From: Fasciolopsis buskii
Lineage: Eukaryota; Platyhelminthes; Trematoda; Plagiorchiida; Fasciolidae
Reading direction: 5' to 3'
Assembly: GCA_008360955.1 (NCBI GenBank)
Contig: LUCM01005665.1
Span: 39,267-103,266, forward strand
Length of the DNA: 64,000 nucleotides
Shown here: in pieces, positions 21,190-35,602 of the stretch
How the letters are laid out: each line of letters starts with the position of its first letter
Position numbering within the stretch: the first letter of the stretch is position 1
Made by a program: the position numbers and the translations under genes
The notes under the pieces: model-generated
The model's input: only the letters and a program-made list of their open reading frames with translations
The model's database searches: none
What the model was told of the DNA's origin: nothing

Positions 21190-23770
21190 AACTCAACCAG
21201 AAATCAACATCCCATATGGTATAAAAAGAAGCAAGGACATATGCTGTCGTTGTTGGCCGCCCACCGTAATGGACGTGACTGGCTATCTTCATTACGTGTC
21301 AACGGCTGGTCAGTTGCGACCAGCTGTGAAAGGCAAGCAGTATGCTATCAGTCATCGTTGAATGTGAAGGTGATGTGGGGCGACTGATTCATTGGGCACG
21401 TGTGTCTATGGGTTGATCAGGTCACGACGAGCTGGAAGCAAGAATAATTGGACCCAAAATCTTGCAACACTATTTTAAGAACCTGTATTTCCCAAGTGCT
21501 AATGGAAATGGCTGGAAAATAAGGGGTTGGTATAGGCAAAAACTCAAACGGAGTGAGGTAAGTTCTCAAAAAAACACCTGGGATTAAGGGATTGGAGATA
21601 ACAAATAAGAATTTAATGAAATATGACCATAAATACTGTTATTCATAAAGAGGTCTGTTTGAAATTTTTGCAGGTTGAAGTGGAGGCTGGACAGGGTCAG
21701 TCGGCGAAGGGAAAGGGGAGGCACATTACCGCTAGAACAGGAATAAGGAGCAAACCACAACGCTGAGGGTTGGAGATAACCGTGAAGTAGACGTCCAACC
21801 TGAAACGCCCACCTAGGAAGTGAACAAACAGTGTAATATGCCAGCCTTGTTGCCCCGTGCGTCACCACAACCAGGGAGCCCTTTCGATAAACCCCGACCA
21901 AAGCAGTGAACCTGACCGATCCCAACACCCTGTTGTCAACGGCAGCGTATGTGAGATGAAAGGCAGACGATAGATGTGGAGTAGGTAGGAGGAGCCAGAC
22001 AATGGGTTCCTAGGAGCGGATCATGCTAGGAAAGCAGAAGCCGAGGTAGTCAGCGCATGAGGCGCTTATCAGTGCGCAAGCAGAACTATGGGCAAATTAA
22101 CCTCAACTAGATGGTACTTGGATGGTAGATGTGCATGCAGACTCCAGTATGCTTGTAGTGAGGACAGTCAAACTTCGTGGATTCCAACCTGAATGAACGA
22201 GCAAAAGGAAGAGACGGCGGAAGCAGGATGAAAACTAAGTGAAGTCGCAGTGAGAATTTGGGCTTCAAGCATTCAAAGTCGGGTTTCAAATCCAAAACAA
22301 CTGATTCGCAAATTTTGCAAAACTGCAGTATCGTAAAATTTATAATCCATGGATTATAAATTCAATCAAGGTACAAGCACGAACTAACCTCAAGTACGTA
22401 ACCAAAAGGACTCAAAGCGACAACCAAGTTATATATAAAGAAAGACACGCAGTTCACACGGGCACCAATTAGTGAGTGCCAAATCAGTACGGTGGGTGCA
22501 AGTAAATAAACATGTGCATGATAGAGCATAAGTGTCAATCTTACGGCAGTGGCCTCACGAATTGTGGTATGGAAGGTTGTCTTCGGAGGATTTTTTGTAG
22601 CCGCGCATTACATCTCCCAGAAGAATCCGTCAAAGCCAAGAAAATCAAAGATTATAAATTGGCCGTAGTTCCAACCCTACCCATCGAATTCCTACTGTCA
22701 GTGCACTTCTCTACTGCCAACTGTTTGCGGAAATCCCCTACGATGCACGCTGCAACGAAGCGTTTTTATCGACCCCGTGATTTCCGCTCCTTGCTTGTCA
22801 AACGCTACTAAAATACAGATTGTCCAAAAAGCGCATGTCGAAGAAACCAGTGTCACAAGCGGTGTGGCTTATGCGCAGGTACAAACGTATGTCTGAAAGT
22901 TTGCGCCCATGGCTGTCGGTGTGAACTGAGGGAATCAACCTTTCGTTTGGTAAGTGATAGGTATGGAATAATTTAAGTGTTGGCCAGCGCAACGCGGGCG
23001 CATAAATGCGATGTATTATAGTGGGAAATGATCCACTGTTGTGTTGTAGGGAATTACAGTGATGCAACAAAATGTCAACTCGGGTGCAAATAAGGCTTGA
23101 ATGAAATTCATTCATCAAACAATCTACCTGAGAAGCCTTCATCGAGCGATTAATCTCAGGAAAGTTTCAGTACTCAATGTCCAATGCGGAAGCCGCCCTT
23201 ATCCCCTTCTTTGCCTTTGAATACTTGCTTACGGTCCGCTTTCTGAAGCTTTCGTATTATCCGCTTCTTCCTCACCTTCAAAGAGAGACTTATGAACCCT
23301 GTGAGTCGGTGTCCCCCAGCGGTTCTGACGTCAACGAAACCAGTAATAGCCTGCTCCAGGACACCAAGATGCCACTAACCGACAAGGGTGCATCCGTCGT
23401 AGACCAACACGGATGCACGTGGTCAGAGATTCCCAAACTCCACGAATGTGACTGGTGTACGGCGGGTTAAACTGCTGTTGGATATCAGACGCCATTGTTT
23501 TACCTTTCAACGGTTTCTGCTCCGATCCCGGGTTTCAACTTTATGGTTTCCCGTTAGGTCTAACAAAGTCTGAACTCGTATCGGAATGTTTGGTGGTAAG
23601 TCTTGCCTGCAGCAGCCATAGGAAATAATCCGTGGTCAATGGGTGTTCGGCAACTAGGCCCGTGGATTGAGATGTTTCTCCGTCCATTTCCTACATCTCA
23701 CTCAAAGTCGCCTAAAATGGTCGACCATTTTGATTTATCAATTCCGGTCTCGATGGACGGCCACTAGTCA
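21190..23770. other. Unassigned stretch
   Basis: Several 60-114 codon frames on both strands (for example 21584-21928 and 22798-23142 minus, 22512-22811 plus) have no recognisable domain or splice continuity. Confidence 0.35.
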
Positions 23771-23774
23771 TGAG

Positions 23775-24300
23775 TCACACTGTATTTCGACAGCGGGGCC
23801 ATAAATTGTATCCCCTTGTGTCCATGCGCCTCCGGCACCGGACAAACTTTTTGATCACTCGCTTTACTGCTGCCCCTCCACACACTGTCCAGAACAGTTG
23901 TGCGAGGCATTCATGAGGCGGTTTTCCCTGCTTTGTATGTTGCAGGAGCAGACGGACCACCTGTTGCCGGAATGGCAGGAGGATTGGGTGTTTTAAGTCC
24001 AAGCTTAGGTGAAAATCAGTCAGTCTACCACCAACCTTCAACGTGTCCCAACGAGTTTGCGGGCCGAATACCTTTGACAACGCTTGGTGCTGACACTCTA
24101 TGCTCACTGTCCCGTAGCTGCACACTGAAGCTCTCGAGCGGTGACATTCGGTTGAGGTCACACCTTGTGGTCGATGGCTCCCCTGGAGTTGCAGCACTGA
24201 TGCTTCCAACACGGACGGCCAGACACCATCGATAATCAACAGATGCCAACAAAAATATGGTCATCCGAACTAGTGTTCTGCTCACTCGGGCCCATGACGA
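23775..24300 (-). pseudogene. BEL/Pao-like LTR retrotransposon, integrase zinc-finger region relic
   Basis: The 154-codon minus frame contains LKVGGRLTDFHLSLDLKHP, then ILLPFRQQVVRLLLQHTKQG, then AVKRVIKKFVRCRRR. This is the order found just before and within the HHCC zinc-binding domain of BEL/Pao integrases (KVGGRL-x-HPILLP ... R-C-x-x-C). The zinc ligands are damaged, and the RT, RNase H and catalytic integrase core are not visible beside it. It is a short fossil. Confidence 0.7.
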
Positions 24301-26400
24301 TTAACTATTTAATGCATATGTAAACCACACAGCCATGGTGTCGACATCTGTGTCGCTGCTGACTTCCGGCAACGGCTCAGGTTGAGATATTACTTTCCGT
24401 GTAAGCCTTGGGAATCTGGGAGGTTGAACCATGTTTATAGCAGTTGCACTTTCGTCGCTGCGGAGAAATTCGAGTCAGCCGTATATATATATATTTGCGC
24501 TATTCGCATGAATGGCATTTGAACGAACGCTCCTCTCCCTTCTTTCATCCTTGCGATCCAAGGAGCAATTTTACACTCTGATCTCACAGTTGTGCCATAA
24601 TGTGTCAGGTCAGGTTAGAGGATATGCTCAAACTTCACCGATACTCAAGGCTACTCTGTATCCCGATTCCTACTCATATTTGTCGTGCAAGGTGTCCCAC
24701 GGAACGCTCTGTCTAGTCTTTCAGATTGTGGGGTTGAGCTCCTCCTCGAAGAAAAGAGACTTGACTTTGAGTGTACTAGGGAGTTTGTCAATTACTTAAC
24801 AGTATTTCTGAATCATTTACCTGAACTCTGCTTTCACTTCTAATAGTTTCAATCTGTCTTCCTTCTAAACACCTGGTTCCATGTTACTGAAATGAATAGA
24901 ACCTATAGAACGGCTACTTGTTGTCAATCTAATTATTTGACTAACCAATTATCACTGTTTGAGCGGTCACCTTGTTGGACAACGATGCAGTAGTCAAAAG
25001 CCTCAGGTGGCTTGTGAGATTAATGACACATGACGTAGACGTCGCGAAGGAGGTCTCGTCACGAACTGCGGAGGCCAGAACAGCCTTCGCCAACCCTTAG
25101 CATATAAGGTGCTGCCATGACATCTGGATAATTATTGAAACTAAGGGGTGCAATTTGCAGAAAAAATCAAAAAGAGCCATAACCAAGTGTTTAGCTACCT
25201 GTGCAAAAGAGGCGAAGTCTAATTGAGAGTAAAAATGACCAGGGCCGGGTGGCGATGGACGCAATCAGAAAACAAAGCACAAGGGTTGCGGATTCTGAGG
25301 AAGCTTTTGGTTTGAGGCAGGTAACAGCACAAAACTGACGGATGTTGAAACTTTGTGCATCAGTGCACCCGGTCCGCATGGATATTGCAACTGAATATAA
25401 TTCTGGAGTCTTCACCCTGCTGTGACAAAGAAATAGCAACTCAAAAGAGAATTGTCACCTAGCCAATGGGGTAAACTGACCGGAGTGGCTCCGTCCTAAA
25501 CATTAAGTTGGCTGATGGGAGTTCAGGATTCGGAGGATTGATGAATACCAACTTTGAGAAGAAAGGTTTCTGGGAAAATATGTAAAAGCTTCAAATTATT
25601 TGATGAAAACAACAAATTCAGAACAAGTTCTGGTACGAATTCGCTTAAATGGGGTACGGGAATCGGGGAAAGAGTGCGATGTCAACATATTAGGGTGAGC
25701 CTGAAGAGTTGGACTATGAATTTGTTAATCACAACGATAGTATTGATTGGAGCTGAAAGCATGCTGGGCAGTACCTATAGAACACCTGAAAGTGGACGCA
25801 GGTGGCGTGATCCCCAACCTACTCACATCGGCATGTCGCTTCAGGCGAGCTGTCCGTCCATGTGCATCGGCCAAACCCTTGAACCTGATAGAATTCCGAA
25901 CTGAGGAGACCAACAGGAGGGTGCATAGAGCAAACATGTGGCAGGTCCTCCGAATGACGTTGTCATGAGCAGCACTCTGGTCGTCGGAAATCATTTCGGA
26001 CCCGTCGTGGTATCCGGTGAGGTACCGCACTAAATTAAAACCATTCTTTTGCCCGCCGGAAAATCGACACCAGCACCGGTTTTACAATCGAAACTCATTC
26101 GGTTGCTCTAAGCGGAAGAGGAGAGAAAAGCAAAAGACCGCCCTGGGAATTATTCATGAAGTAGTCCATGCGAACCGAGTGAAGAACAGTTCCAGTCACA
26201 ATTCAGAGATGTAACATCCCCCGGGCTGCCTCATATAATTTCCAGAACGCCAAAAGAGGTCAGGAGAGACAGACTAGTTCTGGGTGCTCGGATAACGTCA
26301 CAGACACAGGAAAGGGTGTCACGTCCGAATTACAGAGGCAATCAATGCTAGGGCTCAGAAAGTGCAAGACGGCTGGAAACCCGATGATAGACCACTCAAA
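24301..26400. other. Unassigned stretch
   Basis: Short frames on both strands with no domain. A short (TA)n tract lies at about 24482-24494. The frames at 25554-26030 overlap antisense and are not recognisable. Confidence 0.35.
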
Positions 26401-26409
26401 AAAGAATAA

Positions 26410-29400
26410 AGTCTAGCTAGCAAGCGGCAAGGAATGCCATACAAGGTTTGAAAGCAGACTGAATAAATCTACTTGTATCCGTTTCTATTTGGAGGTGCAT
26501 AAGCAATGGGTTTATGTACACATAAATATGGGTGCACTTGGATAATTCTATGTAGAATGCGCTATTTACGTCTGCGCAGTTGAGATACTTAATAATGGTA
26601 ACGAGACTCGTCCAAAGAGGCCAAGTAGTGGATGTAAACGTAACCATGCTTAAGAGATGGGCAGTGGATGGGCTTGAGAGCGTTTACAAAACGATTGAGC
26701 AGGCAATGAAGCTGCCCGCTTAAATGGCCATTGGGACGAAAGATCAACAGAGCGAGGTACGCATAAAAGAAGTAGGAAAATGACAGGCTACAAATATATT
26801 GCGTAATTCAGTTGGGATTTCCAGTACTGTTACACATTCGGACCAGGTTGAATTATAAATCCTCGGAAGAGGGTTCTTGGCCACCACTAGGCCGCGTCGA
26901 TAATCCGGTAAGCATTCAGTAAGTTGATACTCTAGTATCCATTCTAATGTCACGGATTCTATTGTATACACTTCAGTGTAAAATTACTAATTTCAAATCT
27001 CAGTCAAAAAATGTAAGTGTAAAAATAAAATAGGGAAAATAATAAATTAATATAATATAAACATACTCATCCCTCCCGTGAAAAAATATTTAAGTATTCA
27101 TCCAGGAATAATGATAAAAGATTATGACAGGTTGCTCAGGAATTCGGCTGGAAGTGGACTACAGACTGCGCTAAATATGAGGAAGTAGAGTTCCTATAGA
27201 TTTTAGTCGTGGATGGAATGGATGAAAAGCGAACCGTGTTGAAATGTGAGAGCGACACTATGAAAGATCGTTGTGCATAGGATACACGGGATCAGAACGG
27301 AGTTTGTGAGCGAATTTCTCAAATGCTGATAAGTGATGATCACATAGATTGAGACAATTCGGTAGGTGGTACGAAGGGCACACCGCTAATGATTAACGAC
27401 CTCCAGCGAATAATTTCGAAGTCATTTTTAAGTAAGCCTGGATAAATAGCTGGAGACAGTAAAGGATTGAAAAAACACACTGGTATGCAAGTTGGGAGGG
27501 GTAATTTGCTTTGTCTTGTAGTGCCGAAGCTTTCTAATTTGAAATGAAAATCGCTGAAAAGTTTTTGCACGGGTAGAAAAGTGAGAAGTGCACTTCAGAT
27601 TTTTATCCATAGTAACTCTTGGGTATTTTAGAAATTCACACCCTGGTAAATGTTTTCGAGTTGATGGAAGACGGTCCGGATGAGTAGGCTGAAAGAGAAA
27701 GAACAGTAAACACATTTGGAAATATTGAGATTTAAGGCAGCACGTGCATAGTAATCGTAAACAGAAGATGGGTTGTTGGAAAAACTTTGAAAATCGTCGT
27801 CGTTTGAAACGGCTTGAGATAGGTCAGCATCATCAGCATACTTAAACAGATAACAAGAGGAACTATTAGATAAGTTGCTGATGTAAATAGCGATGAAAAA
27901 CAGTGCACGAACTGCACTCTGTACCAGGCCTGAGTTGTCAAGCAACGGCTTTGAAGCTTTACCGTCCATTCACATGTAGTGGGTTCGTTTTGTAAAGCAA
28001 TCAGACAGCCGTGCTAATAATGAACAGGGACAACCGAATGTTTGAAGTTTGTGGAGTAGAAGAGACCGTGGGACTGAGAAAAATGCCGACCAATAGTCAA
28101 GAAAGACACAACGGACGGATTTCATTGATGCGTTAATGGACTAATAAAAGTAGTGAAGGAGGGAGGCGACAGCAACCAAAGTGGACCTGTTAGATTTATA
28201 GACAAATATAAATGGGTCGTCCAGGGGAAACACAGAAGAACGCAAGCGCTTAAATATAGCACGCTCCGTCAGTTTGAGACCAGATGTTCAGGGCAGCGGA
28301 CGAAAACCTTTTGCCAAATCAGCAGAAATGCGACATTTTGGGAAGGGGGTGATAGTGATGGGTCTCCAGCAGTCAGGAGTAGAAGACAAGCCTAACGATG
28401 AGTTAATCTTAGAATTAAGTCCACCGGTCAAGGCCACAGCACCGTGTCTTAAGATAGGCGAAGTGAGACTGTCAGGACTAACTGCTGCGGTAATTTTACT
28501 GGTGGGGTGAAGGTCGAGCACCTTGCCTCTATAAAAACTTGCAACTGTCAAGTCTCCCTGTCCAAATTTGGTCGGGGTATAACTGGACGGATGAACGAAA
28601 GCACGATCGATACTGTCGACATCCGCAGGAGTTTCCATATGCTTCTTCTTCTCACACAGCATTCGAATGCCTTGCCATAGGAATCGAGTGTTGTTGCCAC
28701 TCAACAGTTGGCTGGGGAACGTCGTGTTGATGCGTTGGATTTTCGCTTTTATTAGGTTGGAAATTTACCGCACGCTTGAGTCATTACGAGATTTGTGGAA
28801 GCGCTCCTTGCATCGCGTTGAAGATTTCATTTTCTGGGTGGAGATACGGCCAGCTGAGACTAATAATATTTCTGAGGTCAGCAGATATCAAAGAGTGGGA
28901 TGGCCGTTGCTGTGAATATACTGACATTGCCACTGAACAGGGATTCAAAAGAGAAACGGGCAATGCAAGTGAAAGGGATTTTTGGAGAAGACTAATGTTG
29001 TGTGAAAAGCTATGGATGCGAATTCGGGTTTGATTTCTTCACCTGAAGGAATGGAATGCTGACCTAGAGTATATCCTGAGCCTCAGTAGAAACAAGCAAC
29101 AATCGCTAATTGAAATAGGCACACCTAGTTTCAGGGGAAATAAAGCAGGGTGGCTGGTGATAATTCTGTCTATATTGAAAACGCCTCTGGTGGGAGGAAG
29201 GCAGAGATCAGTAAAATCAAACACAGTGGGGCAGATGCATGATTGAAATCTACGATAATGCGCAGGTTTTCCTTGGGATGAGGAAGAATATATGCTGGAG
29301 AAGAATCGGAAGGAGATTTGATATTACGTCATGAGCTAAAGGAGCAATATATAGGTTCGTTATGATCGTACCAGTATGGCGAGAAAACCTGGGATGTCAG

Positions 29401-30800
29401 TGTCTCATGAGACAGTCCATTCCGTTTAGCGAGTAATTATAAAGAATTTCGGAGTTTCCAAACCACAAGGTGCATATGTATATTGCCACATTGCCTCCAG
29501 TCTTCTTGTCGAAAGGAGAACATAAGCAAACCAAATATTCCACAACAAAATGACAAAATAAAGATGACAAATAATCGTAGCGCAGACAGCCAAAGGGCGC
29601 GCACGCTTCAGGACGGATGTTCTTCCGCAGCTTATAATAGTTTAGCATGAAGATTTTAGACCCACTGTTGCAATTTCCTATGCCGGACTTTCGATGAAGC
29701 AGCAACTAGTAAATTGATAAGAATGGATGGAAACGGCCAATCGAATTAAGTACGGCAATGGACCAGTTAAGAAAAAGGCGGGAGGTTGAGTTCCAAGTGG
29801 CACAACCGGAACAAGTCTAATTTAAGAGAAAGAAAGCTTTACTTATGAGTACGTTCCCCAGATGAACCAAGAAATCGCTTTTTAACTGAATTTCGGACGT
29901 TTTCAAGGGTGATTCTTTCAACTTCGCGAGTGCTGGTTAATTTTATTTAGGTTACACAAAAAGGATAAGGTGGGATTTTTGGATCCAGCACTGCAAGTGT
30001 TACGCTAGAAATTTTCTATTCGCCTAAAACTTGCAAACATGTCTCTCTCCGATAAATGACGGCGAAGGAATAATGCAAACCGAAGCCCCGCCCTGAAACA
30101 CTATAAGAAACTGGGGAGACAAGTAAGCCTGACTCCGAAAACGCACAAAGTTGATTCTCCCTATAGAAACTTGCATTTCTAATACGGTGCTCTAATTGTG
30201 AGAATTTCATGGGTAGTTCAGCGTATACAAAACAGTGCTGCTGAAATCGGGAGCTGAAAGTTCACAACGAACAAAAATGGAACTGCAAGACATGCTAGCG
30301 GAGAAAATCCAGTGACACCCCAAGAATTAGGGTGGTCCTAGGGCACTGACCGAGATAGCCTAATTAATCCAGGGGTTAGCAGTGAAATCTTCCCCAGCAA
30401 TGGAGACCATCATATATGTTCAGTAAAAGCAACGAAAGAATGTCAACACGGAGGCGTTATGTCCTTAAGCGGACAATATAGTGAGAAGCTCTAAAGAATG
30501 GGCGTGGTTGAGGGCTTCCGTCACGCAAGAAGAGACCATGTAAAGGTCAGATTTGCGAGCATCAGCGATTTTGAATTCAGTAAAGAATTCCGTGCGGTAT
30601 ATTGTACACGACTGCATTTTCTGAGGCTTTCCGGAGTTCGCAAAAGAGACTGTCAGATAAGAGGCAGCCGTTCCATGGCCAACCTTCCAAGCAGACTTTA
30701 AAGAAATCGGCAAGGATATGAGCCTTTTTAGAAAGATAATATATTGGAGGAATCGGCGTAAAGGATTTCATTTTGCCACCTGCCGTGTGCGGTTTTTTAA
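26410..30800 (-). mobile_element. CR1/Jockey-like LINE, decayed
   Basis: On the minus strand, from high to low coordinate, there is an endonuclease-like piece at about 29705-29397 (DKKTGGNVAIYI, matching the GG-x-x-x-Y-x segment), an RT entry region at 28704-28288, RT motif A at about 28110, motif B and the YADD box at 27969-27700, and the C-terminal part to about 27340. Spacing fits one LINE with many stops. 5' (to about 30800) and 3' (to about 26410) limits are estimates. Confidence 0.7.
27428..28704 (-). pseudogene. CR1-like reverse transcriptase relic
   Basis: The frame at 28704-28288 (138 codons) ends in PDCWRPITITPFPK, the RT region 1 pattern. At 28110-28000 the minus strand reads FLDYWSAFFSVPRSLLLHKL, which is motif A with the catalytic Asp present. 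At 27969-27800 it reads NSGLVQSAVRALFF, a decayed GVPQGSVLGPLLF, and LFKYADDADL with YADD intact. The frame at 27715-27428 continues the thumb and C-terminal region. In-frame stops occur, for instance just before 27969. Confidence 0.8.
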
Positions 30801-33720
30801 TCCTGACTGATAGATCATTAGAAACACATTTTTGCGGTTTCCGTTGTTGATTGATGTAACTGAGGCCTTAGTAACAGTTTGCTGACGGTAAATGTACTGG
30901 AATTTGGGTACCTAAGCAGCTGAAATGAGCCAGTCAGCGGAAACTGAGCTCATGAAACTGTAAGCGGAGTTCATCTGTGCAATAGCAGCAAAGTTGAAGT
31001 AAGCGATTCCGTGATAACTATCGGGAGATTTTCTTAGCGTTTTCACACCCACCGTCAGGGGTTCGTTTAATTTAATCTCACTTTTACTCACCCGCTCCTC
31101 GCGAATCCCCTCCTTTTGCCTGCCTGACGATTTAAACCTATCGAACGTTGATACCTAATGGTCAAACTCGTTGTACTCTCCTTAGATGTTACTTTAATCC
31201 TGACTCCCACTGCTGCTGAAGATAGAGTACACAACTACAAAGGTGAATTCTAATAATAACTATTGGCCCTCAAATTGAGGACACCTTCCCCGTCAAAACC
31301 AGCCTTTCATGAATAACTACCTTCTACTCCATCATTTGCCCCAACTATTAATCAGCCACTCCTAACTAGTTTGTAATCCTCCCATTTTCATCCACGCAGC
31401 CACTTCCCAAAAATGCGCATCATGAGCCAAAAACCGCCTACCGCGCCATGTTTAACATCAACGCAATACGGTAGCTTTCTTGGTTTCTTTCTTCCTCAGT
31501 TATGTATGGTTCTCGTGTGATTCGCAGAATTACCACCAACCTACAATCATTGCGGACCTAAATAGCCTTGGGGCTACGTTGTGCTGTTTACCACTATTCA
31601 GGGCGATGACTAAGCTCGCGCTTTCTCACCCCTAATATCTAAGAAAAGCCTATAGTGGGACGATGATTTCATTTTACTCTCCCAGCTTTCCATCAATAAA
31701 ACCACCCGTTTCGGACAAACTCTTCTGCGTAACACATAGGCTTGTCTATCTAATTATCTCCTACTCTCAAACATTTAGCAACTTCTTGTCAACATCTTCT
31801 CTGACTTCCTCTCTCGCCTAACAGTTCTACAATGCTTATTAGTGGTCGGTCTTTGTGAGCGGTTAAAAGCTATTCAAGATTTTGATTAGCACCTGCATGC
31901 ATCACCACGCATTTTCCACAAAGTGTTTGATTTGAACACCGTTTCACCCGGTTAGTTCATGTCTACCCCATTCGTCATTCTAATGCCCCAGTTCAGCAGA
32001 TGAAAAACGGATGAATAGCACATTTCATTCCATTTGTGAGCTTGACAAGCTACGGTTAAGACAAAGATGTATGCAGCAGAAACTGCGAAGCCGGTAATGC
32101 ATTATCCAGCATCTCTGAACCAAACGATCACCAGCGTTGCGACCAGTCAATGCATAACACACTGTTAAGGCACCGCAGGGTTCCGGTGATCAATTTTTCT
32201 TGAGCTGATATCATGACTTTGAGCGATTCATCTCTGATTCCGTTATTTGTTTGTTCCCATCAATCTGTGTGTTGTCGTTCAAAAGCGACTGCAGGTTCCG
32301 CTGGAAAATTTGTTTGGTTCAGCGCCGTTGTTGCTGCTTTCATAGTTTACTGCTTGTTGCGGCCCACCTATGAAAAAAGTGGTCATGTGTACTCACAACT
32401 CATAAACATTGTTGCACCCGAGTGGACCCTACCCTTATTTCCCGTTGTTCCGCCTATAAAATCAGGGTTCATGCACGTCACCTGATTCCGCAACTCGAAT
32501 TGTGAGCTTGACAGTTGGTTCCTTCGAACGCCATGGATTACGAAATTTCTTTTTGAGCGACCGTAACAAACTGTTGGTGAAGGAGAAGACAGGTTACTCT
32601 TCATCAGGAAACTTCGGTTCCTCAGCTGTCTTTCATCATTGCTCTCCACGCGGAGTCCCAGAAACTTGCAAAATAACTGTCTCCATTCTTAGCTTTGCTT
32701 CAGCGGCCTGAGTGTGCAGGAATCCTAGTGCACAGAGCATTCCGCACTTTGCCTATGTTTACTACTGTCCGTATCTCGCTCCAGACCATGCCTTCAAATG
32801 CAGACCGGGCTGTTGCTATTTTCTTACTGTGCATAAACCCTCGTTGTTACCGGCTATAAAGACTAACCATTTTAACTTTCGCAGTGTGGTTTAATCACAG
32901 GTGCCAACTTATTATTAGACAGACCAGTGCTACTGCTCATATTTTTCCCTGGTTCTCAACATATCATTCCTAAAAATCATCCATGTTGAGCTCTTCTGTT
33001 TCCTTTGTTGGCCCAGCAGCACTTACCAAGCTTGTTGTGACAACCATCCACCCTCAAGTTGTCCGAAAACTCCACCTAGGAAACCTGGAATAGCTACTAT
33101 CCCCCGTGGAATTGAGGCAAACTTAATTTGCAGTCAGTTGACGTAGCCTTTGAAAATACATTGTCATCATAAAGATAATGGTAATCAAACTAACTTCTAC
33201 CCATTGCTGCCCTTGGTCACTCTACTATATCACCCCACTCAAGGCTAGTTAGGACGCTCGTTTTATTTATCCCTAGCATCACTGCCCAACCTTCAGAGGG
33301 GTTGATGTAGAGCTACGACGCTTGTCCGCTTTCTCTACCCAGCTTCATGCTTCCTCTATGTGCAACCAACCGGCATTGATGCAGCGAAGAAACAACGCTT
33401 GTCACACTGGTGAATGATCATTTTGGATACCTTTTGCTAAAGATTACCATGGCCCATTTTCTCTTTGCATTGCCTGGACTACAGCATTTGTATCGTACGC
33501 GTACCATATAATTATAATGTCTATCAATAATTACTTGCTCCGTGCATTTAAAAATTTCACCATCTCAAAATTGTCAGAATATAAAACTGTTGTCATTATC
33601 ATAATCCACTTTCAGAATTGAATCAGGCATATACTTCGGCCAGGTAGGAGATATTATGTAGCCTCCCTCCTTCCAGGCTCATACACGGACAGCATCGACG
33701 TAGTGCCTGGGAACATTGAA
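30801..33720. other. Unassigned C/T-rich stretch
   Basis: Long tract without an ORF above 90 codons. The plus frame at 32213-32485 has a hydrophobic patch (FSAVVAAFIVYCLL) but no domain. I see no gene. Confidence 0.4.
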
Positions 33721-33725
33721 AAAAT

Positions 33726-35281
33726 TTACCTAACCTTGAGGCGTTGACGACAACGGCAATTAACGTAGCTCGGGGAGTAGGTGGCCAGCATAACCAAACA
33801 TATCAATAATGGGAACACCGGCAGGGGAGTTCGGAGGTCAGCGTAGGGATGATTTGCTAGTTGCACGGACACCCAAGTGCTAGTTGTTGGTGTCGTCATT
33901 GGCATATACTGGGAAGTATTTTGCTCGGTTATGCTTACTTTCATGAAACGTTTGCAGTCGACTGGGGCAGATTTAAGTGAGGAAAAATATGACCGAACCA
34001 GATTCCAGTACAGGGCCACATAGTAAGTTGAATTCGTTACCTCTGGACCGGCAGTTATTCAGAAGAGGAGAAACCCTTGTCCAGCCAGGGTGACGGACTG
34101 GCGGGAAAGTTGTGGGAGTCACCTCATTATGGATAGGGTCGGATGGTGACGGCCGCCGGTTGTTAAAGTCACCAAAGTTACAGCATCTGGGGAAGAGCTG
34201 TGAATTTCACGTGCAAAAGAACCATTAATGATTTGCTTAGGACGGTTGTCATTACTCGGTGTTTTGGACAACCTAGAACACTGGCGGTCGCTGAAACATT
34301 CGGGAGCGCCAGCCAAAGGTGTTGGAGTCCATGGGCATTGAATGTGGAGCTTTAACAAAGAAGGCTTGGAATCGGGAGTGGGAAGCCATGCGCCTGCTAA
34401 GGGCAAAAGGCATGGGAGCAGCGATACAGTAGGAAACATTTTGGGAGGGCAATGCTGTGGACCGATGAATGACGGAGAAGGGACCAACGCTGATTTGAAG
34501 CCAAGAATATGGTGATCTCTAGGATTATCAAATATCTTGTATCGAGTCAGGATATGAACGAGTCTGGGTGAAATTGTCCTGGTTTAGGTGGACGATTGGA
34601 TGACGCTGGTACAAACACTGGGAAAGGACTGTGGTGTTAAACGGGATCGATGAGGTGGGAGTTTAAAAATAACTGTATTAGAGGCTTTAAGAACAGGCTG
34701 CAGGGGTGCACCATCCTTCAAGACGTCTACGCCTTCAATCTCTGTCATAATTTTTGCCGCTTCTGCAAGTAGATTCTGCCATTTTGCGTGATTGGAATCG
34801 GCAGGCTCGCCATTTTTGTGCATTTTTCTGACCAATTCATTCATTGCTTTTCAGCCGAACAAGCTGCAACCACATATGACCGGCAGCCACAAACGGCGTG
34901 TCGTTCTCGTGCTTTCTTGTGCAAATGTTTCATCCAACAAAGGCGCATCTGACCAACTTTCGGCAAATGTTGCGGCAACCGCTCCTGTAGAGACTACGTC
35001 CAGGCGAACTGGTCGTTGAGTGGCCCAAAAATCAAATAAACTACGCTGCATCTTGCTATATCGTAAAGTAGATTGTGGTATTTACCTAAGCAACCTTCTT
35101 CACTACGACGGGATTTGATCCGGCGACTTGTCATACGGTGCCATTTTTCCGACAAGTGAAGCAGGCGAAAGTCTTTTGGAACCTTAGACAACCTGATAAT
35201 CGATGGCCTGTACCACCCAACGGGCAGTCGCAAGGAACCAACCCGTAGAGCAAAATGGGGTGTATTTTCCCAAGGCTGCAT
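33726..35281 (-). other. Minus-strand frames, possibly LINE ORF1 relic
   Basis: Four adjacent minus frames (34994-35281, 34851-35051, 34584-34844, 34119-34487) include a charged helical piece (WQNLLAEAAKIMTEIEGVDV) followed by a Pro-rich piece. The order of a helical segment and then Pro-rich sequence resembles ORF1 of the CR1-like element at 37.9-39.2 kb. Sequence similarity is not obvious to the eye, so this is a guess. Confidence 0.25.
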
Positions 35282-35602
35282 TCGGCCACGATCTTGCCCA
35301 ATATTCTGTGGTTAGCTGGTGGATGACCCCCTTAGTTTGTTACGATACAGGGCAAGACAGCTGAACCCGCTATTAGTTACGTTTGCCAGGATGTTCAGGC
35401 AACCCACCAGGTAGTTAAAGACGGTTGCTAAGTCTTCTTCGAGTTACTGCCTCCCCGTTATTTGAACCAACGGCTTTGTACATGTGGTGGCAGAAAAATG
35501 GCATTGCCTTCCAACGTGTGTATTACATCAAGCCAAGGTATTCTAGGGATAATGCAATATTTTGCATCTATATGACCAAACAAGACGTGGTGTAAACGCC
35601 TT